Assembly (NCBI RefSeq): GCF_000218685.1
Contig: NW_006763291.1
Span: 643,789-707,788, forward strand
Reading direction: 5' to 3'
DNA: 64,000 bases
From: Serpula lacrymans var. lacrymans S7.9
Lineage: Eukaryota > Basidiomycota > Agaricomycetes > Boletales > Serpulaceae
The notes below the pieces were generated by a model. That model saw only the letters and a list, made by a program, of their open reading frames with translations, was not told where the DNA came from and did not search any database. Below are positions 12,278-24,483 of this stretch, in pieces (position 1 is the first letter of the stretch; each line of letters opens with the position of its first letter). Both the position numbers and the translations under genes were made by a program.

Positions 12278-13161
12278 TCATTCTTAATTACCCTCCGTCC
12301 TGGGCACTCTGGGCGCTTTAATGGCCGACGGTTACACTAACGCTACTCGTTGCTTCTTCGCTCTGTCACCTCTTGGCACATCATCGGCAGTGTTCATAAC
12401 ATTCATACACTAGCACGGGCACCGGTCAATGTGATATCCTCCTGTTCTTCCAGTTTCATAATTGGAGCTACAGTTTTTGAACTAGCCAGGAAACCTCATG
12501 GGATCGTAGCCGCAGCATTGCTTTTGATCGGGATAGGCGGTGATACGTGTCTACCGCTCACCCCAGTCCTTTGGGGTAACAAACATACTAGTACTTACAT
12601 AGAAATAACTACAAATATTACGACCATACTATCAACATCACATTTTCCAAAAGGTGTCAACGAGGAATCCATGGTGGAGGCACTGCCCGAAAAAACGCGT
12701 GTGATGCGAGAAACGAGCACAGTTGATGGTCTCACGGATATGCTTCGACGTCAACAACTGAACCCCGGTCGTACAGCTCTGTCACCTGGCTTTCAGTCGC
12801 CATCAGTTATTTCTTCGAAATCCATCTTGAAAGGATAAGCGGCAATAAAGCGGGCACCATCCTTTCGAGCGTCGACACTCGATTCAACTACTACAACAGC
12901 CCGTTGTATGATATCTAGAGAACAAGCCGTGTTGAAATCTCCAAATCCTATGCACAGCACGACATATACTACAAAGCGTCAGCTCTTATATCATACTGAA
13001 TAACGAGCTTCTTACCATTATCCCCTATTCTTAGCACTCCAGCGATAAGATATAAAATACACACAACTTAAAAATAGGCTGCGTTATAATAACGCTTAAA
13101 AGTCCGTGGCCTAGAGCAAACCCAAATGTCAAACTGAGTTTCAACGCCACCTTCACTTCAG
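12278..13161. other. Intergenic; no supported gene
   Basis: A plus-strand frame from about 12350 to 12838 lacks an early ATG and has no similarity I can name. A second short ATG frame begins at 12321 (MADGYTNATR) and soon stops. Both may be chance. The region separates two minus-strand genes, so it should hold the promoter of the kinase-like gene and the 3' end of the F-box gene. Confidence 0.4.
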
Positions 13162-15368
13162 TCAAAGAGACCTTACATACGAAGGCTCCGTACAAACAAC
13201 TTCTTCGACTCTTTTCTTCAACCAGTTGATCACGTCTTGTCCAAGGGAAGCGCAATCGTACAACTCCAGCTGTGTCAGCCTAGTAGGTGATACCCCGTTC
13301 ACAATGGCCGCATTTCCCGTATCTGGATTGCGCGACTCGACCATCTGCACAAGTTTAGCAACCCCGTCACCATGAGCATGACAATTTTTCATGGCTAGTG
13401 CAGTCAGATTCGGAAGTGACCATTGCGTCTGGTCCTCATCCGGCGCACCGAGCGCCGTAAGAAGTGGCTCGAAAGGTGTTCCGCCGACATTGAGAGTTTG
13501 TAGATGGTTCAGTTCAGATAGGAAAGTCCAAGAGATGACCACACCACCTGGTCCATAGTAAATCGAAGTCGACGAGGTGTTTCCGTAAGCTACAGAAAGA
13601 TGCCTCAAAGGTGGATTGTTAGAACGCGTAAGCATGTTGGAGATGGTGTCCTCAACAGGCTCTCGGGCTTCAATATCAAGATTGAGCATGTCCAGTGAAG
13701 GGAGAATCAGAGAGTCCACCAATTGTGACATATGGTAATGACCACCGAAAGTAAGCTCGCGGAGCTCAGGAAGGGTAGTCGGGGATAGGGGAAGAATCGC
13801 AGGGAGGACAATGGTGAAGTGCAACGAAAGGGATTCCAAACCAGGATTACTGGAAACAATATGTAAGATCCTATCCAGTGGAAGATGGCTAGCTGGCAGG
13901 GCTCGGAGAGTGAGAGAACGCAAGTTGGTCTTGAAGATAGGGGAAGACCATTTGAAAGGAGTAAATTGGAGTGTAAGTGACTCAAGCTTGGGTAGCGCGA
14001 TCTGAGTATTGACACTTGCGCTCGGAAGCCAAGGCCAATCTGTGTAGTAAGTGGGCTCTGCGCATGAAATTTCAAATTCACTGAGGACAGGGGCATCACC
14101 TAGGTGTTCGCAATTGGTCAGCAAGTTCCATCAATAGCGCACAATGTGGAATAATTTTCACCCGAGATAGATTTTAAAGCTGACATGGAAGAGAACTGTT
14201 TGTCAAACCTGAAGACAAAACGCTGCCAGCGGGGCATCTGCTCAACCAAGTAGAAAATCGCGATGTGGCCCCAATGCATGCTTCGTTGAGGCTGTGGACT
14301 AATCTGCATAGCTGAAGGTGGAGGAGGGGACCAATCAGGATGCGATGGTGATGGTGGGACTATGATGGGTGTATGCGCGGGGGGAAGAATGATCGCGGTG
14401 CCTGGAGTATGGGATATCACATAATGTGCTGGAGGGCTTCCTGTGTGAGGAAACGATCCACCTGGCCATGGAGTGGGCGACACCGGCCGCGTGCGAGTAG
14501 AAGGTTCAGGAGATGACCCATTAACCTGGAGAAATATTTCGATGTCCAGCGGCACTTTATCGCCCGAACGTTCCAGCCACAGCCGTATTGTATCGGCAGA
14601 TGAACTCTGAGTCGTGATAAGACGAATCTATGGCAAGTGTCAGCAAGGAGATAAGATGGAACAATAAACAAGCAAGTGACAGGACCAGGCACCAGGTGTA
14701 GATACAGCGTCTATATACGACGTGAATATCTGGGGTATGATGCCAGTATTTACAATGTACCGAGAGAAATTGGTGGTTTAGAAGCGCAGGACACCACTTC
14801 AATTCGCAACTGAACATTTCGCGAATACCCCCAATAGTCTAGTATGATTGCACAACGGATTCCTCGACATCGCGTAGAGACGTCGGGTCACGTGTGTTGA
14901 CCAGGCATAAAAACACACGTTTAACGCGTTCCCCCTCCCAGGCACTCCTAGACGCTGTACACCAAAGTATGTAGTATCACGCACCTTGGACCACAACTTG
15001 GGCATTGACAAGGCCAGACGCCGCCACAACGAGGATACAGCCGCGAGCACCCAGGCACAACAAGGATAGTCGTCAAAATTGAACAAGAATATTTGTCGAA
15101 GCAGCTCGTTGGGAAGCCTGCGAATGGGGGAAATGTAAGCCATTGTGTGAAATACCTTCTCCTCCAGCAGTTCCCGCTCGAGTTGCATCTCGCCGATAGT
15201 GCATCTCGACTCGGCCACGATCTGAGCGAGTGCAGCTTCAGCAGCGTCAATTTTGTCGGTCAGCTGTGCGAGCTGTTCACGTCGGGATTCGAGTTCTCTG
15301 CGTGCCTCTGCAATGGTATTCCTTGTCGGTGGTTCAGGGAAATCCAGGAGAGAGTGTTTGGGTTGCAT
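13162..15368 (-). CDS. F-box protein with N-terminal coiled coil and leucine-rich C-terminus
   Basis: The minus-strand ATG at 15368 opens a frame with a coiled coil (residues about 15-75, heptads around RRELESRREQLAQL) followed by the F-box (ISPIRRLPNELLRQIF ... AVSSLWRRLALSMPKLW). After an unclear stretch the next sure exon starts at about 14627 (IRLITTQSSS, TIRLWLERSGDKVPLDIEI) and runs to 14162. A 62-nt intron then leads to the exon 14099-13162, which holds leucine-rich-like repeats. By family, the F-box docks on Skp1 in an SCF ubiquitin ligase and the leucine-rich part recruits targets. The splice path between LWSK (near 14990) and 14627 is unresolved: a single 360-nt intron would be long for this genome, so one or two small exons may be missing from my model. 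Confidence 0.85.
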
Positions 15369-15797
15369 GGTCGTAAGGATGAGTACAAGAGTATGTTACA
15401 GCAAATAAGGAGGCTTTGGGACTGAGAGGAAGCCAAATAAATTCCGCCCACGCATTTGTGCTAAACACGTGGCTTTATAGGTCCGACTTGGTCAAATTCC
15501 CGAACGGCACAACGACCACCTGAGTATAGTCCTTTTTGTTGTAACTAGAAAAGCCATCAGTGTGCACTGCAAAGTGAGGGGACTCTTCATATAAGCCTCA
15601 TAAATTACCCTATGCCAACAGAGAATCTCAGGTAACGCTAACAACCCCAAGAACAAAAGGAGCAATACATATCTATACAATGTAATCTATGGTCACAGCC
15701 AGTCCGATCCAAGAAGATAACACGAAAAGGGAGAGGACAAGAGAGAATACAAGGAAATCCAATTCCCGGACCTTTCATCTGTTCTCTGCCAGTACTA
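15369..15797. other. Intergenic; promoter of F-box gene and 3' end of TFIIA gene
   Basis: Only short frames without support. Both flanking genes are read on the minus strand. Confidence 0.5.
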
Positions 15798-16304
15798 CTA
15801 TTTCTTCCCGGCCTCGACGGCATCTCCATTCTTGCAAGCGATTATTTTAATCCTGGGCGCTGACACCATTTCATTCGATTCCATTTTAAAGGACGGGTTC
15901 TTGACAATGAACGTCCATACGTCGTCACATAATCGATACGTATGCAGGTGGCCCTGATTACGAGTTGATTGTGGTGCAGCGAGAAACAGGCTGAAGCGTG
16001 CAAGCGTACCTTTAGTGTAGTCTTAGTCTTCACCTGCTTAATCATCGTATCCGCAAGGGACTTGTCAAACTGCCATCCACAAATGTTAGACCTTGCAAGG
16101 GTGAACGCTAACGGTAGATGCAACCTGCTGAAGAACCTTCATAGCTAGCTGCGGTGTAATTGCACCACTGGTGATGAGTTCGTCCAGCGAATCTGTGAGG
16201 GCCATACCAATCCTGAGGAAGACTCATTTTGACTTTTAATGAGCATTGACAAGCGTTTCAACATACGAAGATCCACGGTAAAACTCGTAATATGCGGCTG
16301 CCAT
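15798..16304 (-). CDS. TOA2: Transcription initiation factor IIA small (gamma) subunit
   Basis: Four small exons on the minus strand (16304-16267, 16212-16125, 16069-16010, 15953-15798) sum to 342 nt and encode 113 residues, the usual length for this subunit. The start [18 protein letters not shown], then [10 protein letters not shown], then [12 protein letters not shown] are the helical N-terminal domain; the C-terminal beta-barrel part contains [16 protein letters not shown] and IKIIACKNG. The protein pairs with the large TFIIA subunit and stabilises TBP on the TATA box in the nucleus. All introns are 54-57 nt with clean GT-AG ends. The gene is easy to miss because no exon is longer than 156 nt. 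It is divergent from the cyclophilin gene that starts about 200 bp away. Confidence 0.95.
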
Positions 16305-16501
16305 GTTCGAAACGTGATGAGAGCTTTAGACCTGGATCTTGTCAAGTGGCTACAACGCTGCAGCTTGCAAGAGACGCAAGCTCAGGGAGTGGCAGAAAGT
16401 GGATGAGTAAGAAGAAATCACGTGCCCTTGGGCCAACTCCTCTGACGGAGTTGAAACTTTTGGCCTCAATTCTTTCAGCTTGACACTTGGAGATAACATT
16501 C
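16305..16501. promoter_or_regulatory. Short shared intergenic region between TFIIA-gamma and cyclophilin genes
   Basis: Only 197 bp separate the two divergent start codons, so both 5' leaders and both core promoters must fit here or overlap the neighbouring gene. I see no clear TATA element. Confidence 0.5.
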
Positions 16502-17349
16502 ATGGCGCATTTAATATTTATCGACATCTACATAGGAATCTCAGAGGAACATGCTCGAGAGGAAGCGTTATACAATGCGACGTGCGAGTTGCTTTCCAAG
16601 AATGCAACCATATACGGGCTACCTTCGCATCCTGAGGATCTGTCTGAAGAGCAAAAGGATATCCTGAAAGATCTAGATGTGCATATCCTTCTATAACCGC
16701 TCTACAGTACTCGAGTGGGGCTCGCTTAGATGTTGCAGTCTTTGACTCTCTCTTGATCCAGAAAATAGATTTGCGTTTCGTTGCACCGCCGTCTTTGAAG
16801 GCTGGCCGACTTATCTTCCAGTTATACGCTTCTTCGGGTCTCTCTAAAACGACGACAAACTTCTTGGCACTATGTACTGGCGAATGCGGGATGTGCAAGA
16901 ATGCACCGAACAAGAAATTGCATTACATGGGATGTCCCATCCATCGTGTCGTAAAAGGCTTTGCGGCGCAGGGAGGCGATGTCACTAGAGGCGACGGGAG
17001 TGGTGGAGAGGTCAGCTTTAATCCTTTGATTGATGTTTTTAGGTTTTCATTAAACTCGGAATTTTAGTCAATTTATGGAGGTAAATTCAACGACGAGAAA
17101 GAGGGGTTAAAGGCGAAACTTTCTCAAGGATCTCTGGCCATGGCAAACTCTGGCAAAAACAGTAACACTTCTCAGTTTTTTGTGGTACTAACGGAAGACG
17201 AAAAACAATTGGCCAAGATGAGCGGCAAGTATGTAGCTTTTGGGAAGTTGAAAGATGGCTGGGATGTTTTAGCTCGGCTTGATTCGGTTGGCAGTGCAGA
17301 CGGGAAGCCTTCACTTCCTGTCTGGATAGGCGGGTGTGGAAAATGTTAA
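16502..17349 (+). CDS. N-terminally extended cyclophilin (peptidyl-prolyl isomerase-like)
   Basis: The ATG at 16502 opens a ~58-residue N-terminal part (IFIDIYIG, then EEALYNATCELLSKNA and LPSHPEDLSEEQ), followed by a cyclophilin domain: FLALCTGECG, CPIHRVVKGFAAQGGDV, then after an intron at about 17011-17068 IYGGKFNDEK, LAMANSGKNSN and SQFFVVLTED, ending IGGCGKC. This layout is the long cyclophilin type common in basidiomycetes. The Arg, Phe and Gln of the active-site loop are kept. The Trp that binds cyclosporin in CypA appears replaced (AKMSGKYVAFG), so drug sensitivity is doubtful; this is inference. The join between the two parts near 16676-16704 is odd: the only frame-restoring intron I find would be about 29 nt. 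Confidence 0.85.
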
Positions 17350-17618
17350 TTATCAACGTACCGAGCGGCCAAGAGAAACCATTTCGTCGCTATCATTTTT
17401 TGTGTCTCTGTCTACGAATCCGAGTAACTTTCATTCGTCGAATGTGTTTATTGATTATAAACCTTTTAATTTACATAACAGGTGAAGAACAAAAAAGAAT
17501 GATGTGCTAATTGTACACGAAGCATGCTTATATTGACAACAATACACATTATAGGTAAAATACAAATATTAGTACGTGCATACGAGTGACCACAGGTAAC
17601 AGCATCTCCGCAAACCTC

Positions 17619-19695
17619 TCAGAATTCTTTAGGTATGAACTTTCTTCCACACTCTCCGAGTGCTTCTTCGATCACTTTCATACCTTTCAACACCTTTTCC
17701 TCCTCAAATCTTCGTCCCACGACTTGAATCCCAACTGGTAGTCCATGCATAGCATCAGCATCATAAACCGAATACGCGCCTTTCGCGATAGCTCCCATTT
17801 GTTTGTACTCAGCGCTGCTGGTGAAATCTGAAGGGAGAGAATCTGTCGTTTTGTCGACGAACGACACGGGCAAGACACCAGCGGCATAGTCGAGCTATAT
17901 AAAAATAGACATTTCAGCGATCAACTGAGGTCCGGGCGCAAGTACCAGAAGATACGAACAATGTTGAAAAGCATCATATAACTTGCTGACACCAAAGACA
18001 CTTTCTCAGCGCTACCGTTCGGGATAGCAGGGAGAGAATGGGGTACGGTCAAGACGAAGTCTAAACCCTCCGCGTCCCAAGCTTCATGCCACTTCGCCCT
18101 ATAGTCATCGCGAGCTACAACCAAAGCACGTTCCTCTAAGGCTGATTTCTTGTGTAAGTTCTCGAGCATCGATGCCCATACTTCGTCATTGCTGAACCGA
18201 CGTGTCAAACTAGCCAGGAACTTCTTCACCAACAAAGGCAGGCCTAAAAGGGTTTTGATACCCAGCATCACAGGATCAAGTTTCTCTGTTCGCCGTACGG
18301 CTCCGAAGACCTGGGTCCCTGAACAAAGACATGAGCACTCTCGAGATCCCATCTTAGGGTACACGTATCATTACCTCCTTCGGCAAAAGCAAGCTGGAAA
18401 CCAACGTTCAAGCCGTACGGGATATCTGGAGCGACACTATTGAAGTAGGATTAGCATGCTATGAGTGGCGCACGATGTCACTGATCGCTCACAAATCGAC
18501 GACTTCGTGTCCCTGCTTTACCAACGCATCTGAAACCCACTCCAACGCTCGGCGACAAGCGGGGGAAGGTGATATGATACCTGCTCGTAAGGAGATACGG
18601 GTAGATTAATAATGATCATGTGCCTGGAAGTTGAATGTTCCGGACTCACCGTCATCCCAAACGATACCCCATCTCAGTTTTCTACCATGAAGATCTATTG
18701 CTCGCCAAGGTATGGGAACGCACTTCACAATGTAATATGATGTCAGAAACTGGTCGACATTTACAACAGCAGGCTGTACTTACTGAATGATCATACTCCC
18801 ATGGTTGCATTCCGATCACCCTCTTCCAAAACTCCTCAAGATCATCCAAACGCCTGGACATGGGCGAACATGTGGTTGGCACTCCCTCAAGGCCAGGAAG
18901 CGGAGGTACCGTTCCGAAGTTGGGAAACCTTCCAAAGGAAGCTTTCATGCCGTACACCCCACAAAAATGGGCGGGCATTCTGACACTGCCTCCAATATCC
19001 GTGCCAATCTCGATAACACTTCCCCCATAAGCTAGGAGAGCGCCGCCACCGCCTGTAGAGGCCCCCGCAACGTACTTGTCGTTGTAAGGGTTAGTTGTAC
19101 GGCCAAAGAGGTCTGAAGAGGTGTCGAGCCCAAGTACACCGGTCGGTGTTGTGGTCTTGACATGCATAAGAGCCCCGGCATCACGAAGAAGTCGGACTAT
19201 GGCGGAAGAAGTTGTAACTGGATGATTTGCTCTACTTGAGAAGCCCAGTGTAGTGTCATACCCCTCGATATCGATACAATCTTTTAAACTGACAGGAACA
19301 CCCGCAAGGGGAAGTATGCCCTTAGCCGGACCTGTATAACTTCTTTCAGGGGTACTGGCTCTAGATGGTTTCTCGACGTTGTTCGAAATTGCCTCTTGTA
19401 TCATCACCGTTGTCAAGCAATTGGTTGCTTTCTGAGCAAGAACGACTTTTTTGCCATAAGCTTGGAGGATTTGGGATGGAGTGATGGAACCTGCTTTGTT
19501 CTGCGAAACAAGCTGGGTTAAAGACAGGTCAAGGAGCTTTCTATCATCTTCTGTACAGTCACTGAAGTAATTCGAAGGAAGGGAGTTTATCTTTGCTTGA
19601 CGCTCTTCCTGCTTCGCAATGCTGAGTTGAGTTAGAATACAGAGTAAGCAGAAATATCACAAATGGGCTCACCAGTCGCGATGATGGGCAGACAT
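17619..19695 (-). CDS. Amidase signature family hydrolase
   Basis: Seven minus-strand exons (19695-19673, 19621-18784, 18722-18650, 18580-18493, 18436-18375, 18318-17960, 17894-17619) sum to 1,719 nt and encode 572 residues, normal for fungal amidases. The Ser-Ser-Lys triad is visible: Lys in GVPVSLKDCIDI, the cis-Ser in AGASTGGGGALLAYGG and the nucleophile in GTDIGGSVRMPAH. The C-terminal core ends with HGLPVGIQVVGRRFEEEKVL. The family hydrolyses amides to acid and ammonia; the substrate cannot be told from sequence, but acetamide-like or fatty amides are common in fungi. No signal peptide, so it is probably cytosolic. The first exon is only 23 nt (start MSAHHRD). There are no broken frames. 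Confidence 0.93.
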
Positions 19696-21223
19696 AGTAA
19701 AAAACATCTTATGAAGCCAAGAAAGAGTAAAAGGATACGTCCATTTAAGAGGACATTTAAATACTCTAGCGGAAAGGGTTGTGGCTCATCATGATATTAT
19801 TGAGCTAGAAGTCGTGGCGTTGTGACAGCAAAACCCAAGTAAACGTGCCGTAACTGGACTTGCGCACGAGACCGCATACGGCTACAAACCTAAGCAAAAG
19901 AGGAACCTACTTATCAACAATACAGGCAAACATTCCAGCGCTTCTTGAATCTTGAAGATAAGTATAATGAAAAAGGAACAAAAGCGGGCATTGAGAGGAT
20001 TGCCATCTCCTTTGGTTCTGATAACATTACATCGCCCCTTGATAGGTTGCCAGGCTGCTCATAAACGCGACACGGCTAGGAAGAGAAATATAAAACATAA
20101 AGATTTGTGAGGTCTCGCAACATGAGTCCTGGATTCGATCTATGCGGAACATGCCATTCGCTGTACGTGACAGTCACTGGCACCTTCGATGGTGGTATGA
20201 TGTGGTGCTGCTAATAGCGTAGGTCCGCGAGTTCGGTTCGGCCGCCATCAGAACATATGAACATCGCACGGAACTCTTGAATCAGGATGATATCCCTTAT
20301 TCGCATAAGAACTCTGATACTTCAATAGGAAGCTGTTTTCCCTTTGGAAGGAATGCTTAGCATGAACACACACGTGCGAAGACGCATGTTTCGCCTTGTA
20401 GGTTAGCCTTAGCTAATTTTCCCGATAGGCTTACTGACTGTAGGCAGTGACTTACCTTCAGAAATAGATAACTTCTTCGGCAAAATCCCTGGCCTAAGCG
20501 CAAGCAGTATGAGGCCAAGTACGTGGAATGAACTTGCTGAAAGTATCCGGCGCCCACGATAACCCACTTGACACTGGCACGTCCTCGCGACCCTGATACG
20601 ATGAGTGTGGATGCTTTGAAATCTGCAAGACAGGTAATATGAGATATAATTGACCATAGGATCGAAATACGCGGAATTCCGCCCCCAGATGTAGCATTGT
20701 ATTTGATGGGGGCTGTACCGGTCAACCAGTAGGCGCTGGACAAAGATCGTTAATATTAGAAACAATAAGAACTGACTTGGAAATTGGTAGTGTCGAGATA
20801 TTATCATATAACGCTGAACCAGTGATTCCTGTAGCATAACCCTATGCAATCATTCAAGTTACAGCTGCGCTGGTCCACAGGACCATGGCTGACAAGGGCG
20901 TGATATCAACACAGTAACTGATCGCTGGCCGGCTAGTTTGTGATGATATTGATGAGCGTGAGCAAGATCGGTGCACCGAGGAACCTTCATAAGCCTTGAA
21001 GCTAAGACTTGACAGAGATATTTATGATAAAGATAAGAAAGACGAAACTCCGGTGAAAAGTTATTGAACACTTTCCAAGTTATTCTGAGGAACAGAAAGC
21101 AAATGAAGCCTAGAAAGTTTGGATTAGTAAGCAACGCGTCAATACACCACAACAAAGTCATTGCTACGTTTAACGCGGTTATTAAACGCGACGCCACTAC
21201 TGTGACGGTCATTGTCTTATACC
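19696..21223. other. 1.5-kb region without a supportable gene; possible decayed sequence
   Basis: Overlapping minus-strand frames between about 20357 and 21212 include hydrophobic pieces (such as FLLFLILTIFVQRLLVD), but no start, splice set or family consensus joins them. They could be a decayed membrane-protein gene. The 19700-20340 part shows nothing coding. Confidence 0.35.
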
Positions 21224-22135
21224 ATGGCTACACTCATGCAGAGCTCAAGTCCAGTCTCCAATTATCCTTCAACGCCTAGCAGATCCTCATATTACTCTTC
21301 CCTGAGTTATCAGCCTATAAACTCTTCGCCTCTGGCTTCACCGTCCCTAAAATCTTCTCTAGTCTCGGCTCAGGCCCGGCGACGTTCGCAATATAAGCCC
21401 ACGACCCCCCGTTTCCGCAATACATCTTCAAATACATCAAGGGGATCAAACCCACTACCTCCTTGTGAATTGGGCCAGGAAGATCCGCAAAGATCTTTCT
21501 TGAGAGAACGGTTCAAAGTGAGGTGTTTTGAGCGTGCACAGAGACAGAGAGAACGAGTCGTTCAAGGGAAGCGGAGAAGCAGCGATGCTAGTAGTGACCT
21601 GCTGGATGAGGGTGGAATGGACTGCGAAGAAGAAGAGGAAGATGACATGGTTATGCAAGACGAGGTCCGTTTCATCCACTCCTCATACGTTACGCCTATG
21701 TTCATAAAAACCTTCGCTTTTGGAAACAGCTATTTAGACGGATTATGTCGAATGCGAACCACAAACGGCGACACTCATATCGTCTTTCTTACTCCCATGA
21801 TGTTGGCTCCTCATTTGATCCTGACATGGAAGATGTTAGCCACTGGGAAGATGAGTTGAGAGGTAGGTTAACATAGGCTTTTATTTTGTTGTCGTCCTAA
21901 TTTTATTACAGAATGTCCACCTGACATTGTGGATGAAGTCACACCTGAGGACTTGGAAAGCGAGGAATTGGCGGTGTATGCTGAAGAATATGCGGCGCTC
22001 GCGGATTTCGCAGATTTAGATGCCAATGTTGAAGACTTTTTCCTCAGTGACGTTGAAGATGGGTCACTAGAGCCCCCGAATTTAAAAGGAGCCAATGGCG
22101 ATGTCTTTGACGATCAATGTATGGACATGACGTGA
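21224..22135 (+). CDS. Hypothetical protein, basic middle and acidic C-terminus
   Basis: Three exons (21224-21664, 21730-21862, 21912-22135) join in frame at GT-AG introns of 65 and 49 nt to give about 265 residues. Residues 1-85 are Ser/Thr/Pro-rich with SP-type phosphorylation sites. Residues 95-130 are strongly basic (RFKVRCFERAQRQRERV). An acidic run (CEEEEEDD) follows, and the C-terminal 75 residues are acidic (DEVTPEDLESEELAVYAEEY). I do not recognise the family. The short introns, kept frame and sharp change of charge along the chain argue for a real gene, possibly a nuclear protein; that location is inference from composition only. Confidence 0.72.
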
Positions 22136-22640
22136 AAGTCTAGTGGAGTGTTTGTCCTATGTTGAATAGATGATATGTATCCTCTTTATCCTTTATTTGT
22201 ATATGTGAGTTCTGTATCATTATTATCTCCAGTAATCAAAAGGATGTACATGCAATATAACCTTCATTTCGGTTGCCAAACGTTTTTGCTATGGTACGTC
22301 ATAACCCCCTGGAGATATCGGTGTACTGGGTAATGTCATTCTGAATTTAGAAGGCCTCGATCTGAACTTTTTATTAACAATAACCAATTTTTTCTAGTTC
22401 ATCATTGAAGAATCATGATGAAGCATTGGAAGACAATGTTTTTCAGATTGCAGCTCGCTGTATTTGCAAGGTTCTACGATCGAGTTGACATGGGGCCGAT
22501 CAAACTTGAGTATAAGTTTATTCTAACTTCTAACCCTGTGTCAACGCCCGAAATCATGTACAGACAAGCTTCCATCGTAACCTGATAGGCGCAGCAGGGA
22601 AAGACTTCGATTCGAATTGCATACAGATTGGTGGGTGTTT
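22136..22640. other. Convergent intergenic region
   Basis: AT-rich sequence between a plus-strand and a minus-strand gene, expected to hold both 3' ends. The tail of the DUF6533 gene could reach into it if its last exon is spliced differently. No separate gene seen. Confidence 0.45.
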
Positions 22641-24483
22641 CTAAGTTTGTATACACGTTGCTGGGATTATAGCTTTTGAGAACGTGAAACGACGTGCAAT
22701 ACAATCGCAAGTTCTAATATTGACGTTGACGAGGGATTTCTGAAATACCACCACCAGTGTCTTTTCAGAAGTCAAGGTCAGTCTATTGAAGTTAAACAAT
22801 AAGGATGAAAACTTACCAAGCTCTTCTAGGATATGATCATCTGCAGTCATCCTAGTAGATGGCGGAGATGACACAATCATCGACAAAGGGGCCTCCATAG
22901 GAAAAAAAGATGTGACAACTACCGGCAGGCTATCGTCCTTCGACCTTGCATTATCAGTCAAGCGAGGGTCACGAAGGTTGAGCATCATGCGGGAGATCAT
23001 TGTCGCCGATAGCCTGAGAGACATGAGCTAACACCAATGCGTCGGAGAACATGCAAGCATCTAGGGGTGGCCAGTATGACTTACGTATTTGCGAATACCG
23101 ATGCAGAAGCGTTCAGTTCTGGCTGGATGTACACAACAAAGTTGTGGGTATAGTGTGTTCTAAACACCAAAGGTACTCACCTGAGCAAGCTGTAATCAGG
23201 TAAGTAAGGTGAGCTTTTGAAACATACACATACACGACCAATAATCTTACGAGAAAGGTCAAGATGTTGCCAAGGTTGGCCGCAGTTATAATCCTGGGTG
23301 CATCTCAGCGTTCACGTGGTTTGGAGAAGGTGACCACCCTTACCCAAAATACATCGCTCCTGATGAGGTCCGACGTCAGACATGTCACTGATATATCAGT
23401 CGAAGCACCTACCATCCCATAGCAGAATGTGGATCACATGACGTCCACCAACCGAGCCAATATGCCATGTCTTCCATATAGTGAGAACAAAGACTATAAC
23501 GTCATACGCCAGCTGACCACACCATGCTATCGCTTGACCTACACAGCACAGGAAGAAACCGCAGTGAGAACACCATGTCTTCAAGTCGTAAAGCTATCCT
23601 CACGCACGTGTAGCTCTAAAACAATGCTGATAAGCGAGTCTTATCTACTGGTGGTTCTCAGACAGCTTACGTCTCTGACGGAAGAGGATCACCACACCCT
23701 ATTACTGGGATATTGAGAGTGACATGGGTCACTGAAAAGATGGCCCACTTGAGTAAGTGTCAGTAAGGTGACCCCCAGGCTAGCGTGGCCACGCACGCAG
23801 GCGACTGCAACAACCATAACCCCGATCACTATAAACATGCACATTACCCGGCGGCTTTGGTTGTATAATGCGTAGACTCGCGCCATCATCAGGACTGGAC
23901 GAAAATGTCAACGCAAGCATTGGCATTGGGTGTTAGATAAGAAGACCTACCTCCAGTAACTAATTGACTCAGCACTATAGTAGTCTGGGACAGAAGTTGA
24001 AAGCCGTGACAGCTTAGCACCACCGAGTATCAGCATGAGTGGGGCAGGTAAAATAAAATACAAACGTCTGTTCGATACGGTGATTATCGCGTTATAGATA
24101 TGAATGGAATAACTTACAGGACTTTGAGGCGAGGGACCTAAAACGTCCCAGGAACTCACCAGAATCGTGCTAGTAGTTCGGCCAAAGACTAGGAAGTAGC
24201 GGCCGACGAAGAAAAATATAGCAGGCCATGTGCGACTGGGCCTTAACCAAAAGCGCTCTACTTCCTGGGTAAAGGTCAAGATATAATCATAAATAGTGAT
24301 GGCTGCAAAATAATAAGCCCGAAACGATTGTCGTGTGGGATGAGTCGACACTCACTGATAGATATGATGGACAAGGCGGAATGTATAGTTCTGTCATAAA
24401 GTGTGAGTTTTGTGTTCGGATTCCACGCTGCTCGGATAACGATCTACTTACAAAGAAGCCCATGATGCTACCATTGTCTCCAT
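22641..24483 (-). CDS. DUF6533 seven-helix membrane protein, copy A
   Basis: Start METMVASWASL at 24483 on the minus strand, then ALSIISITITIYDYILTF leading into the DUF6533 signature (EVERFWLRPSRTWP, FVGRYFLV). Further exons give LSQLVTG, MMARVYALYNQSRRVM and a helix (IVIGVMVVAVAC), WAIFSVTHV ... GCGDPLPSET, a helix around LAYDVIVFVLTIWKT, GAMYFG, ANLGNILTFL, LAQ, and the typical C-terminal SATMISRMMLNLRDPR. About ten exons are needed, among them a 16-nt exon at 23344-23359 and a 9-nt exon at 23181-23189. These proteins are expanded in Agaricomycetes and have no known ligand or partner; a receptor-like role is only a guess. Copy B lies directly upstream. The exact C-terminus is uncertain. 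Confidence 0.82.

Noticed and set aside
12350..12838. 162-codon plus-strand frame
   Set aside because: Has no ATG near its start and no recognisable content; could be chance in a gap between minus-strand genes.
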